Assembly (NCBI RefSeq): GCF_902635505.1
Contig: NC_045432.1
Location: 4,383,762-4,447,761 of the forward strand
DNA: 64,000 bases
Direction: 5' to 3'
From: Sarcophilus harrisii
Lineage: Eukaryota; Chordata; Mammalia; Dasyuromorphia; Dasyuridae
A program made the position numbers and the translations under genes. The first letter of the stretch is position 1. Each line of letters begins with the position of its first letter. Positions 46,635 to 59,129 of the stretch are shown piece after piece. Below the pieces are notes generated by a model. The model was not told the DNA's origin and did not search any database. It saw only the letters and a list, made by a program, of their open reading frames with translations.

Positions 46635-49590
46635 ATATTATATGAAAACCCTAGAGCTGGATAGAAAAATTGAATGCATACCATTCAACAGAAGGTAGCT
46701 CAAGTTCCCAGGTGGTTGTCTAAATCTACTTCTGTGGCTAGAGTCCCATCAGTGACACTCCCAAACATCATTATGCTAACATAGAAACCTAAGGACATCA
46801 ATAAGGTGGAAGGTGGATCCCACAAGAGGAAGAGGGGCACAATTTGTTGATCCTGGAACTTTCTCCTTGCTGGATGGAAGACCTCAACCTAAGGATAAAC
46901 TCTGGGGGTTATAGAGAGAACTACTGTAGAGGGAAGAAGAACTGTGTTGACTTTTATGGTCCCAGCCTATCAAAGAAGCATTTTATAAGTGCCAACTGTA
47001 CATATGACAGGAACTGTGATCAAGTACAATTCCTTTCTATTTTGCATTTTCACCAGGTAAACATAAAAGCTATCCCATATTTGTTGTTATCAGCCTGATT
47101 GCTCACATGTAAGCTTAAAGTCCTTTACCTTTCTTTGTGGAAAATTACAAACCAAGTTCTTCCGGAGGAAATCTCGGTTTAGTGGCAAAAGCTGCACTGG
47201 GAAGCAGAATTGTATTCTGGAAAGGACTTTGACTTCTATGGAGTCAGATGACCTGGGTTCAGATGCTGCTTCTGATACTTATCACCTGTGTGACCTTGGG
47301 CAGGAATGTAACCTTGTTTGGGCTCAGTTTCTTCTCCCTGGCTAGGAGGACATCAGTGAGCTCACCAGAGTGAGTACCTGGGATGATGTGTGCTCCTTTC
47401 CTTGATGCACATTTCATAGGAACAGCTGTTTGCTCTATGTCTCCTCTTGTGCATACTCTTCTACAAATGGCATCTGTTTCTCTAACTCTGGCTCTACCCA
47501 TCTCTGTATTTCTAACTGTCTTTGTTTTGTTCTCTGTCTCTCAATGCCTACAGGATTCATACTGTCTGCGTGTACATATGTAGGTATCTTCTGATATTTT
47601 GTAGCCTCTGTGAGTTAGATTTGTTCCCAGCTGCCAGGCCAGGACAAAGCTGGGAAGAAGCTCTTCTATCTTCTCACCTTGGGTTCATAATGGATGCCTA
47701 ATAAAGAAGTAGTTGAATATCTGCAATTCAGGATTCCAGGTATTCTTGGCAACAACCAGTCACCATGGCAACCAGTGATTGAAACTATCTGCTGCTTCCT
47801 TTGCTTCCTTGCTAGACATAAAAATTGCTTGTAGAAATATTAGATTGGAACAAATGTGGGGTAGCTGATTTGATCTGGATTTCCTCTGGAAGACGTGTGA
47901 GACCTCTGTTCTATTCCTGCTTTTTGAAAAAGCCAAGGCCAAACATCCTGAGGCCCAGTGGTTGGACTGTTTACCACAGGGTTTCAATGTCTGTTTCCAC
48001 TTTCTTCTTTACACTGATTAAAAGATTCACCTCAACAATAATTTACAATGATGGAGCCAAACCAAAGAGCATCAGTCACTCATTTAATGGCAAGGGTTAA
48101 ACTCTGCTGGATTTCTATGGTGCGAGGAAAATATTTTTTGCTTATTCAGTAAAAAGCAATCCAGGATTAGCTAGACTGCACTTACCCCTCATATACCCCA
48201 GCCTTTGCCTGAGGTCAGATGGTGGGAAGAAGACTTTGGTCTTAATTACCTTGGAAAGATAAGATCCTAGGCATCAATGATTTGATTTCAGTTGTATCCC
48301 CTAATTGGGAAGATTGCTAGCACAGACTGTATGAGCTTAGGCAAATGCCCTTCCAGCTTTCAGTGCTCTTAAGATCCTCCCAGCTCTCTCTGTCTGTGTT
48401 GAGAATCCTTTTAGTGTGGCCCATCTATATGCAGTCCAAGGTCCTTCTAGAGCAGTGACATGCTGAGTTCCAAGGTCCCTTTCAGCTCTGGCATCTTGTA
48501 GTTTAATCTGACCCAATCGACCTCTGATGTTTTGTGTTCCAGGGACCTCCTTCCAATTATAATCTTCCATATTCTCTTATTTCTCAGTCCACCTAGATCT
48601 CACATTCTATGATCTAAGGATATTCTCAGCTCTGACATTCTATATGTTAAATAAATATAACAACTCTAAACTATCATGAGTTCATTTAGAAAGTGAAGCT
48701 AGGGGTAATCACTATTTTTACACCTGGTCTTGGTGGTTGAGGCAAAGTTCAGGTTACTAGAAACCTTCTTGTAACTAAAAAGCAGATTATGGACCAGGAG
48801 ATCATTATATACTTCAACAACAATACTATATGATGACCAGTTCTGATGGACCAGGCCATCCTCAGCAACGAGATCAACCAAATCATTTCTAATGGAGCAG
48901 TAATGAACTGAACAGCTATGCCCAGAAAAAGAACTCTGGGAGATGACTAAAAACCATTACATTGAATTCCCAATCCCTATATTTATGCCCACCTGCATTT
49001 TGATTTCCTTCACAAGCTAATTGTACAATATTTCAGAGTCTGATTCTTTTTGTACAGCAAAATAACGTTTTGGTCATGTATACTTATTGTGTATCTAATT
49101 TATATTTTAATATATTTAACATCTACTGGTCATCCTGCCATCTAGGGAGGGGTGGGGGGTAAGAGGTGAAAAATTGGAACAAGAGGTTTGGCAATTGTTA
49201 ATGCTGTAAAGTTACCCATGCATATATCCTGTAAATAAAAGGCTATTAAATAAAAAAAAAGCAGATTATGACAGTATCTGTGACTAGACAGGTATTAAAA
49301 GGGAAGTTGGGGAAAGAGAACACTTTTGAACTTCCCTTAAGCCTTGAGTAGGTAGATACACTGGTGGCAACAGTCTGGTCTTCTATTCTGAAATGTTCGT
49401 GAAGCCAGTGTCCATTTGGTATTGTTGTTTTCTGCCAGACCTCAGTCCTTCCTTCTCTTTTTCCTAGTGCTGGTTAACTCAGCTCTGCCAGTTCCTGCTC
49501 AGTTTGCTTTGACTCTGCTCATTGCTCTTTCCTTTCATATCCTAGAAATCTCTACCATTTTCTGGGATGAGTACCTACTTTCAAATAAAT
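46635..49590 (+). repeat. Unit B, homologous to A and C
   Basis: Same order as A: ORF1-like remnant, ggtggaaggtggatccca, shared SINE, caccatggcaaccagtgatt, CR1-like tail repeats (ctctgacattctat near 48635) and gactagacaggtatta. Split by an L1 at 48792-49255. Confidence 0.7.
48792..49255 (+). mobile_element. 5'-truncated L1 in unit B
   Basis: L1 3' end (gaccaggagatcattatata to aataaaaggctattaaata). Flanked by aaaaagcagattatg, ending at 48791 and 49270. Unit A shows the empty site (aaaagcagattacaat). Confidence 0.9.
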
Positions 49591-49675
49591 CCTAGAGAAT
49601 AAATTCAAAATTAGTTGAAAAAATGAACTTTGGCAAAGTGGCAGAATATATAATAAACCCATATAAATCATCAAC

Positions 49676-49764
49676 TGTAGAGTACTAGTATTGAATAAGT
49701 CCATGTACAGGAAGAGCCCAGTCTAAGTATTACTTGAGACCTGCTGCAATACTGGCCCTCTACA
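49676..49764. mobile_element. 89-bp element with inverted ends
   Basis: Interrupts an L1 that reads continuously when it is removed. Ends TGTAGAGTACTAGTATTG and, reverse-complemented, TGTAGAGGGCCAGTATTG agree at 15 of 18 positions. A perfect 6-bp duplication atcaac flanks it (49670-49675 and 49765-49770). Either a miniature inverted-repeat element or an extremely shortened LTR; its minus-strand start resembles LTR family eta. Confidence 0.7.
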
Positions 49765-51218
49765 ATCAACATTTCTATATATAACCAACGGAGCCTAGCA
49801 GCAAGAGGTAGAAAGAAAAGTTCCATTTAAAATTACTTTAGATGGTTGCAAACTACATGGGAGTCTATCTGCCCAAAAACCTCAGGAACTATATAAACAC
49901 AAAATAATTAGAATACAACAAAATTTGGATCTAAGCAATTGGAAAAATTTCAATTGCTCATGGATAAGCTGAGCTAATATATTTAACTGACAATTCTACC
50001 TAAAGTAATTTAATTATTCAGTGCCATATCAAACCACCTAAAGTTATTTTATAGAATTACAAAAAATTCATGGCAAAAATTATCTGGAAGAACAAAAGAT
50101 CAAGAATTTCAAGGGATTTAATGAAAAAAATGAGAAAAGGTGGACAAATCATATTGGATCTCAAACTGTATTAAAAAGCAGTAATCATCAAAGTATCTGG
50201 TACTATCTTTGCATTTATTTTAAAAATAAAATACTGTGAAAACAGAGAAACAAATAGAAAAAGGAAATCATATAGGACTCAATAAAGTTAAATTGTTTTA
50301 TGTTGCTATATGTTTGCATTGCTATGTGTGAAGATAATGCATGTAATTCATAAAATCTTCATGATTATAATGGCAGTTGGAAAAAGTCTACTCAGAAATA
50401 GACCTTGGCTGTAAGTTGATTGTGTTGGAGTGATCTCAGGGAAAAAAATGGTGTGAAAAAGAGTAAGGTACTGGGAGAAGGGAGATAGAATAGGAAAATT
50501 TTCTCACAAAAAGAGGCATGAAAGGAAGAACTTTTACATTGAAAGGGGAATCTCTTATTAAATCCATTGTTTCTAGGCAATACTGAACTTCAACCTCATC
50601 AGAATTGGTTCAAAAACGGAAGAATATAAACACACACTCTGGACTGTATATAGAAATCTGTCTTGCCTAACAGGATAATAACATAAGTAAGGGATAAGAG
50701 GAAAGGGGTGGGAAAAACAAAAGAGGAAGAAAAGATTAAGAGAGGCAATGGTTAGAAGTAAAATAGACCTTTGAGGCGGGAGAGTATATAAAAAGAAACA
50801 GAGAAGAAGAAATAAATAAAGGAGATGGAGAGAAATAGTTAGAAATCATAACTATAAATTCAAAAGGGATGAGCTCTCCCATAAAACAGAAGTAGATAGC
50901 AGGATGGATTAGAAACCAGAATCCAATAAAATATTGTTTAGGTGAAGAAACACAGCTGACACATAAAGACACAAACAATTAAAATAAGGGAGTGGAGCAT
51001 AATCTATTCTGCTTCAGAGTAAGAGCATAAGATCACAAATCTTATGTTAAAATGAGGGAGTGGAACAGAATTTATTCTGCTTCAGCTAAACTAAAAAAAA
51101 ATAAGCAGAGGCACAAATCATGATTTCAGACAAGGCAAAAAGATACCTACTTAGAAGACAATTTAAAAACTATAATTGTACAAAAAGGTGCCATAAATAA
51201 TGAAATAATATCAAAATG

Positions 51219-51593
51219 TGTGGGGAGCAGGCACTAATCTACAGGTGATAAGGCCATACAGATGATAAGGCCACATTCCTAAGATTGCCTTAACCTTGAA
51301 TAGGCAGATATCTAGGCATCTCCTAATCACATCCTGGAGCTTCTAGTGACCAAAGACACCTGATCAGCTCATCCTTGGGCAGAAAACCAATCCTTTGTCT
51401 AGGACCCCACCTTGTACTAAGTTTGTGCAACCCTGCTTCCTTTCCTACTGCTATATATACCTGTACTATTGCACTCATTAAAACGAGGCTTGATCAGATT
51501 ATTTAGTCTTGCCTCCCTTCTGTGTGTCCCCTGTCTCTTGCTCTTGTCTCTCTTCTTCCAGGGTCCACACACTCTGCCTCGTGGGCCCAGGCA
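51219..51593 (+). mobile_element. Solo LTR, class II (ERVK-like), 375 bp
   Basis: Starts TGTGGGGAGCAGGC, ends GGGCCCAGGCA. Exact 6-bp duplication aaaatg at 51213-51218 and 51594-51599. Internal TATA-like gctatatatacctg near 51451 and an ATTAAA near 51478. The 6-bp duplication and general look suit a betaretrovirus-like element. Inserted in L1. Confidence 0.8.
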
Positions 51594-52675
51594 AAAATGT
51601 CTACATCATATTTCTCTGATAAATATATCCCATAGCTATTGTACTGGAATTGTGTCAGATTTATAAAAATAAGAGCCATTCCCCAATTGAATTATGGTAA
51701 AAAGCATATGAACGGGAAGCTTTCAGAAGAAGAAACCATAGCTATCTATAGTTATACAAAAGTATGTTCTAAGTGACTAATTATTACAGAAATGCAAATG
51801 AAACAATTCAGAGATACCACTTCACATCTGTCAACAATGACAAATGTTGTAGGGTATGAGGGAAAATGCAATAGTAAATTGTTGGAGGAGTTGTCTACTT
51901 GTCTCACCATTCTGGAGAACAATTTGAAACTATGCTCAAAAGGCTATAAACTGTGTAAACCCTTTGAACCCACAATATCACCATCAGATCCATAGGGATG
52001 AAAAGATAAAGAAAAGGATCCATATGTACAAAAATAGTTATAACAGCTTTTTGTAGTGACAAAAAATCAGAAATTAAGGAGATAATTCTCTAGGAAAGGG
52101 AAGGGATGAGATATGTAGGATAACTAGGTTGATGGATCATATACCAAAGACTATGAAAACTTAATCTTTTAAACAGAAATAAATTATAATGTAACATGGG
52201 AAAAAAAAGAGTAAGGAGTAAAAATTTAAGAATTATTGGACAACCTGAAAGTTATGCCATACAAAAGAACTTAGATATTTCAATAAGTGAAACGAAAACT
52301 TTCTAGATCTCTTAGCACCAGAAAGCAAAAAGGAAATAGAATCTTTAGGTAACCCCCAGAAAGGAACCACAAAATGAAAAGTCCCAGCAGCATTACATCC
52401 CAAATCCCTAGTTTATAGGTTAAAAACAATATTTCCAGCAGCCTGAAAAGAAAGGATTCAAGTACCAAACAGACACAGGCAGTAATATACAGGGATTTTC
52501 ACCCTTTTCCTTAAAGGAACTGAGAGCTTGAAATATGAAACATAATATAAGCTTACAAACAAAATAAGTTGAATTTTCATTGAAATGAAGGATTTCAGAA
52601 AGGGACCTGTATGTGCCAAAATGTTTGTGGCAGTACTGTTTGTAGTGGCTAGAAACTGGAAAATGAATGGATGCC

Positions 52676-52775
52676 NNNNNNNNNNNNNNNNNNNNNNNNN
52701 NNNNNNNNNNNNNNNNNNNNNNNNNNNNNNNNNNNNNNNNNNNNNNNNNNNNNNNNNNNNNNNNNNNNNNNNNNN
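52676..52775. other. Assembly gap, 100 N
   Basis: Exactly 100 N, the usual placeholder for a gap of unknown length. It ends at the first base of an LTR. Confidence 0.98.
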
Positions 52776-53320
52776 TGTTATGAGCCAGAACTTGAAACAA
52801 GGTGATAACTCAATGGAATTGATGTGTGCTAGGGTTTGCATCTTTAATAGTTTATACCTTTAAGAGAGTTTACACATTAGAGCTCACACATTGGAGTTCA
52901 CATAGTTAGGAGATTCACAAAGTTAACTTTGTAACTTTGTGAAGATAATCCCACTTTCGGAGGAGGAATCAACCTTTGAGTTTACACTCTAAAAGAGAAT
53001 AAAAAGAGCTTGTCAGTCAGTCAGTTCGGAAGATTGCCAGGAGTTGGAGTTGAGCTAGAGGCAGAAGTTGGCAGAGGCAAAAGACAAGTTGCAAGAGCTC
53101 TTGGAACCAAGGAGGGAGAGAGGCCTCCAAGAAAGCTAACCAGGCCCAAGGAAAGAGACAAGACTTGGAAGGAGAAAATAAATGTTTGCATTTTATCAGC
53201 TGGCTGCATTTGAAGTGATTATTACTCTGAACTGAACTGAAACTAAGCCTGCCTCCAGAAAATCTCCCCAAGAAATCTGCTCCCAGAGAACCATTATATT
53301 TTAAAGAAGAGAACACTACA
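52776..53320 (+). mobile_element. LTR, family alpha, 545 bp
   Basis: Starts TGTTATGAGCCAG directly after the gap and ends GAACACTACA. The bases gatgcc lie before the gap (52670-52675) and after the LTR (53321-53326), a 6-bp target duplication in L1. With the gap unresolved it may be a solo LTR or the 3' LTR of a longer provirus. Confidence 0.8.
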
Positions 53321-55125
53321 GATGCCCATCAATTGGAGAATGGTTGGTAAATTGTGGTATAATAATGTTGTGGAATATTATTGTTCTGTAAGAAATGACC
53401 AGCAGGATGAATACAGAGAGGCTTGGAGAGACTTACATGAACTGATGCTAAGTGAAATGAGCAGAACCAGGAGATCATTATACACTTCAACAATGATACT
53501 GTATGAGGTTGTATTCTGATGGAAGTGGATTTCTTTGACAAAGAGACCTAACTCAGTTTCAATTGATCAATGATGGACAGAAGCAACTACACCCAAAGAA
53601 AGAACACTGGGAAATCAATGTAAACTGTTTGCATTTTGGTTTTCCTCTCGGGTTATTTTTACCTTCTGAATCCAATTCTTCCCGGCAACAAGAGAACTGT
53701 TCAGTTCTGCACACATATATTGTATCTAAGATATTCTGTAACCTCTTTAACATGTATAGAACTGTCTTGCCATCTGGGGAGGTGGTGGAGGGAAGGAGGG
53801 GAAAGTGGAATAGAAGTGAGTGCAAGGGATAATGCTGTAAAAAAATTACCCAGGCATGGGTTCTGTCAATAAAAAGTTATAATTATTGAAAAAAAGAAAT
53901 GAAGGATTTCCAAACATTCATAAAGAAAACCTCAAACTGCATAGAAACTTTGAAGTATAAGCAAAGACATTCACAAAAGGGGAAACTTATATAAATCCAC
54001 TCGGTGCTACAGCCACATCAATGAGCCAAGCCCAAGCATCATAATACCAACAATTGAGGTTTAAGAAAAGTGTATGGTGGAAGATGGATCCCAACATAAG
54101 GAGAGGGTGAATTCTGCTGATCCCAAGGATTTCTTCATTCTGGGTGAGAGACCTCAACCTAAGCATAGTTCCTGTGAAAAAGACAAGACCACTGAGAGGA
54201 AAGAAGAGTTATCTAAACTTTTGGGGTATAGCCAATCCAACAAGATTTAATAAATGCCTGCTGTCTATATGGCAGGCACTGGGATCAAGAAAAATCTTTT
54301 GACTTTGCATTTTTACCAGGTAAAAATAACAGCTCTCCTATAGTTGTCATATTATCAGCCTGATTGCTAACATACAAGCTTAAGGTCCTTTACCTTTCTT
54401 TGTGGAGAAAAACAACTGAAATTCTGATGTCCCCTGTGGAAACCATGGTTTGATGGTAAAAGTTGCTCTGGGAGGCAGAGTTGTATTCTGAAAGAATATG
54501 AAATCAGAGGACCTGGATTCAAAAGCAGCCTCTGATGCTTTGTAACTGTATGACCCTGGGGCAACAGTTTAACCTTGTTCCTCAGTTTCTTCTCCCTGGT
54601 TATGGGAAGATCAGGGATATCACCAGAATGTTTGGGATGATGTCTGTTCCCTTCTCTGATTCAGGTCTCATAGCAATAGCTGCTTGTTTTGTGTCTCTTC
54701 TTATACATATTGTTATGCAGTTGGTATCTGATGTCTTTCTGTTTCTGCTTGGCTCTGACTCTGACCATTGCTGTCTCTGCAATTTGGAATCTGTCTTTGA
54801 TTTGTCCTTCTATTCTCCATATATAAAAGATATATGCCTGAGTACATATATGTGTTCAGGTGTGGGTATCTCCTTATATTTTGTAGCCCCAAATCATTTA
54901 GATCTTCTCACAGCTGGCAGTTGAGGACAAAGCTGAGGAGTCCTATTCTACTCCCACCTAGGTATCATAATGAAGGCCTGAAAAGGAGATAGGCTGAGTG
55001 ATAGCAACTCAGGATGCTAGGCATCCTTGACAATAACCAGTTACCATGGAAACTAGAGATGGAACTATCTGCTGCTTTTTGCTGGACACTAAAATTTGCC
55101 TCTAAGAAGTTTATATTTTTTCACA

Positions 55126-58100
55126 GAGAAACTTCTTTCACCTTATAGAAAAATGGGAGTGGAAAGGGAAAAGGGAAGAGGTAGGCTAAATAGAAAGGAA
55201 AACAGAAATAGTAGGAGAAAGATATAAGAAAGGGAAAGGTCTCTAAAGGGAAGGACTGCTTGAGGCAAGTAGTGCTCCCTGGAGAGGAGGGAAAGGGAAA
55301 ATGAAAGAGAAAAATATAATTTGAGGCTAATAAGATGACAGAAAATACAGAATTAGTAGTTTCAACTGTAAATGTGAATGGGTAAACTCAGTGTAAGCAG
55401 ATAGCAGACTGGATTAAAAGCCAGAATCCTACAATATGTTGTTTACAAGAAACACATTTAAAGTAGTGCAATACATACAGAGTAAAGGTTAAAGGATGGA
55501 GCAGAATCTATGATGCTTCAGGTGAAGTTAAAAAAAAAAGCAGAGGTAGTCATCCTGATCTCAGATCAAGCAAATACAAAAATTGATCTAATTAAAAGAG
55601 ATAAGAAAGGGCACTATATCTTGCTAAAGGTTAGCATATATAATGAAGCAATATCAATATTAAATGTATATGCACCAAGTGGTGTAGCATCTAAATTCCT
55701 AAAGGAAAAGTTAAGAGAGTTGAAAGAAGAAATAGACAGCAAAATTATAATAGTGGAGATCTCAACCTTGCACTCTCACAATTAGACAAATCAAACCACA
55801 AAATAAATAAGAAAGAAGTTAAAGAGGTAAATACAATACTAGAAAAGCTAGATATGATAGATCTTTGGAGAAAATTTAATGGAGACAAAAAGAGTACACT
55901 TTCTTCTTGGCAGTTCATGGAACCTATACAAAAATCCACCATATATTAGGACATAAAAACCTCAAAATCAAATGAAGAAAGGCAAAATAGTAAATGCATT
56001 TTTCCAGATCACGATGTAATAAAAATTATATTTGAAGGCCAGGGAAAATAGATCAAAAAGTAATTGGAAATTAATTAATCTCATGCTAAAGAATGAATGG
56101 GTGAAACACGAAATCATAGAAACTTTCAATCAATAATTTCATCCAAGAGAATGATAATAATGAGACAACATACCAAAATTTCTGGGATGCACCCAAAGTG
56201 GTAATAATGGGAAACGATATCTCTAGATGCTTACTTGCATAAAATAGAGAAAGAGAAGATCATTGAATTGGGCTTGCAACTGAAAAATCTAGAAAAGAAC
56301 AAATTGAAACCCCCAATCAAATACCAAACTTAAAATTCTAAAAATAAAAGAAGAGATCAATAAAATTGAAAGTAAAAAACTATTAAATTAATAAATAATT
56401 TGATTAGAAAAGGAAAAAGGAAAATAAGATTGTTAGTCTCAGAAATGAAAAGGGGGAACTTTCCATCAATGAAGAGGAACATAGAGCAATAATTAGAGTT
56501 ACTTTGCTCAACTTTATGCTAATAAATTTGACAATCTAAGTGAAATGGAGGAATACCTACAAAAATATTGATTGCCTAGATTAACAGAAGAGGAAATAAA
56601 TTCTTTAAATAGTCCCATTTTAGAAAAAGAAATAGAGCAAGCTATTAATCAAATCCCTAAGAAAAAACCCAGGACCAGATGGATTTATATGTGAATTCTA
56701 CCAAACATTTAAAGAACACTTAACTTCAATACTATATAGACTATTTGAAAAAATAGGAATGAAGAAGTCCTACCAAATTCCTTTTTATGACATGGACATG
56801 GTACTGATACCTAAACCAGGTAGGATGAAAACAGAGAAAGAAAAATTATAGATCAATCTCCCTAATGAATATAGATGCAAAAATCTTAAATAAAATATTA
56901 GCAAAGAGATTACAGAAAATCATCCCCAGGATAATATACCCACAACCAAGTAGGATTTATACCAGGAATGCAGGGCTGGTTCAATATTAGAAAAAACTAT
57001 TAGCATACTGAATTATATCAATAAATAAAAAAACCCATATGATTATCTCAATAGATGCAGAAAAGCATTTGATAAAATCCACCACCCATTCCTATTAAAA
57101 ACACTAGAGAGTATGGGAATAAATGGACTTTTCCTTAAAACAGTAAGTAGCATCTATTTAAAACAATCAGTAAGCATCATATGTAATGGGGATAAACTGG
57201 AATCATTCCTAATAAAATCACGAGTAAAACAATGTTGCCCACTATCATCATTACTATTTAATATTGTATTAGAAATGCTACCTTTGGCAATAAGAGTTGA
57301 GAAAGAGAGTAAAGGAATAAGAATAGGCAATGAGGAAACCAAATTATCACCTTTGCAGATGATATGATGGTATACTTAGAGAACCTCAGAGATTCTAATA
57401 AAAGGTATTAGAAATAATCCACAACTTTAGCAAAGTAGCAGGATTCAAAATAAATCCACATAAATCATCAGCATTCTAATACATCACCAACAAAATCCAA
57501 CAGCAAGAGATACAAAGAGAAATTCCATTTAAAATAACTGTTGAAAGGATAAAATATTTGGGAATCTATCGGCCAAGGGAAAGTCAGGAACTATATGAGC
57601 AAAACTATAAAACATTTTCCACATAAATAAAATTAGATCTAACCAATTGAAAATATCAAGTGCTCTTGGATAGGTTGAGCAAATGTAATAAAGATGAAAA
57701 ATATTACCTAAACTAGTCTTTTTATTTAGTGCTATACCAATCAAACTCCCAAGAAACTATATTTTACTGACCTCGAAAAAATAATAACAAAAATTCATCT
57801 GGAAGAACAAAAGATCAAGGATTTCTAAGGAATTAATGAAATGAAAAGCAAATTAAGGTGTCCTAGCTGTACCAGATCTAAAACGATATTATAAAGCAAT
57901 GGTCATCAAAATCATTTGGTACTGGCTAAGAAATACAGCACTTGATCAGTGGTATAGGTAGGTTCACAGAACAAAACGCTCAATGACTATAGCAATCTAG
58001 TATTTGACAAATCCAAAGACCCCACCTTTTGGGATAAGAATTCACTATTTGACAAAAACTGCTGGGAAAATTGGAAACTAGTATGGCAGAAACTTGCATT

Positions 58101-58980
58101 GACCTCATACCTAACACTATATACCTAGATAAGGTCAAATGGGCTCTTGATCTAGATATAAAGAATGATATTATAAACAAATTAGAAGAACATAGGATAG
58201 TTTACCTCTCAGACTTGTGGAAGAGGGAAGGAATTTGTGACCAAAGAAGAACTAGAGATAATTATTGATCACAAAATAGATAATTTTTATTATATTAAGT
58301 TAAAAGTTTTTGTACAAACAAAACTAATACAGATAATATTAGAAGGGAAGCAATAAACTGGGAAAACATTTTTACATCCAAAGGTTCTGATAAAGGCCTC
58401 ATTTCTAGAATATATAGAGAATTGACTCAAATTTATAATGGTTCAAGCCATTCTCCAATTGATAAGTGATCAAAAGATATGAACAGACAATTTTCAGATG
58501 AAGAAATTGAAACTATTTGTAGTCACATGAAAAGGTGCTCCAAATCATTACTGATCAGAGAAATGAAAATTAAGACAACTCTGAGATACCACTACACACC
58601 TGTCAGATTGACTAAGATGACAGGAAATAATAATGACCAATGTTGGAGGGATGTGGAAACCTGGGACACTGATACAGTGTTGGTAGGACTGTGAATGGAT
58701 TTGTCCATTCTAGAGAGCCATTTGGAACTATGCAAAAAGTTATCAAACTGTGCATACCCTTTGATGCAGCAGTGTTTCTACTGGGCTTATATCCCAGTAT
58801 CTTGATCCCAGATCTTGAAGGAGAAAAAAGGATTCACATGTGCAAAATGTCTATGGCAGTCTTCTTTGTAGTGGCAAGAAACTGGAAACTGAGCAGATGC
58901 CCATCAATTGAAGAAAAGCTGAATAAATTATGGTATATGAATGTTATGGAATATTATTGTTTTGTAAGAAACGACTAGTG
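55126..58980 (+). mobile_element. Longest L1 copy, ORF2 nearly complete but broken
   Basis: Starts in the ORF1-ORF2 spacer. The endonuclease region lies at about 55350-56050 (open piece 55510-55785, with VVILISDQAN and the YAPSGVASKF segment). Reverse transcriptase lies at about 56600-57400 (open piece 57113-57367), and its FADD active-site motif is encoded at 57352-57363. The C-terminal part runs to about 58980 and the 3' UTR is missing. ORF2 is interrupted by several frameshifts and stops, so it is inactive. Confidence 0.8.
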
Positions 58981-59129
58981 AAGGTCATCATTTAATCATT
59001 TAATTACAAAAGTGAAGGTGGGCTGGGAAATGGAGAAGCACCAAGTCCTCAAATCTCTCAAGGCAATCCTTATGTTCCTTCTAGCCCAACTCTCCAAGCC
59101 CTCAAACCTCCTAGAGTTATAACAAATTA
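58981..59129. other. Unclassified
   Basis: Short stretch between sense and antisense L1; nothing recognised. Confidence 0.4.

Larger units (their letters stand above)
49591..52204 (+). mobile_element. Rearranged L1 pieces
   Basis: 49591-50215 is ORF2 after the reverse transcriptase. 50240-50560 is spacer sequence. 50560-51212 is spacer plus endonuclease. 51600-52204 is the ORF2 C-terminus and 3' end. The order is not that of one L1, so at least two insertions or an inversion-deletion are involved. It contains an 89-bp element and a solo LTR. Confidence 0.55.
52597..53893 (+). mobile_element. 5'-truncated L1 in unit C, split by gap and LTR
   Basis: L1 3' end from gaaagggacctgtatgtg to a final A-rich tail. 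Flanked by gaaatgaaggatttc at about 52582 and 53896. Between 52676 and 53320 it holds the assembly gap and an LTR, after which the L1 resumes with gatgcccatcaattgg. Confidence 0.85.
52205..55125 (+). repeat. Unit C, homologous to A and B
   Basis: Its left end preserves the ORF1 part best (gacaacctgaaagttatgcc; ccagcagcctgaaaagaaag; gaaatgaaggatttccaaac). It then follows A and B through ggtggaagatggatccca, the shared SINE and gttaccatggaaactagaga, and is cut by the start of an L1 at about 55125. Split by an L1 at 52597-53893. Confidence 0.7.

Noticed and set aside
52420-52863. Open frames crossing the N run
   Set aside because: They are artefacts of undefined bases in the assembly gap.
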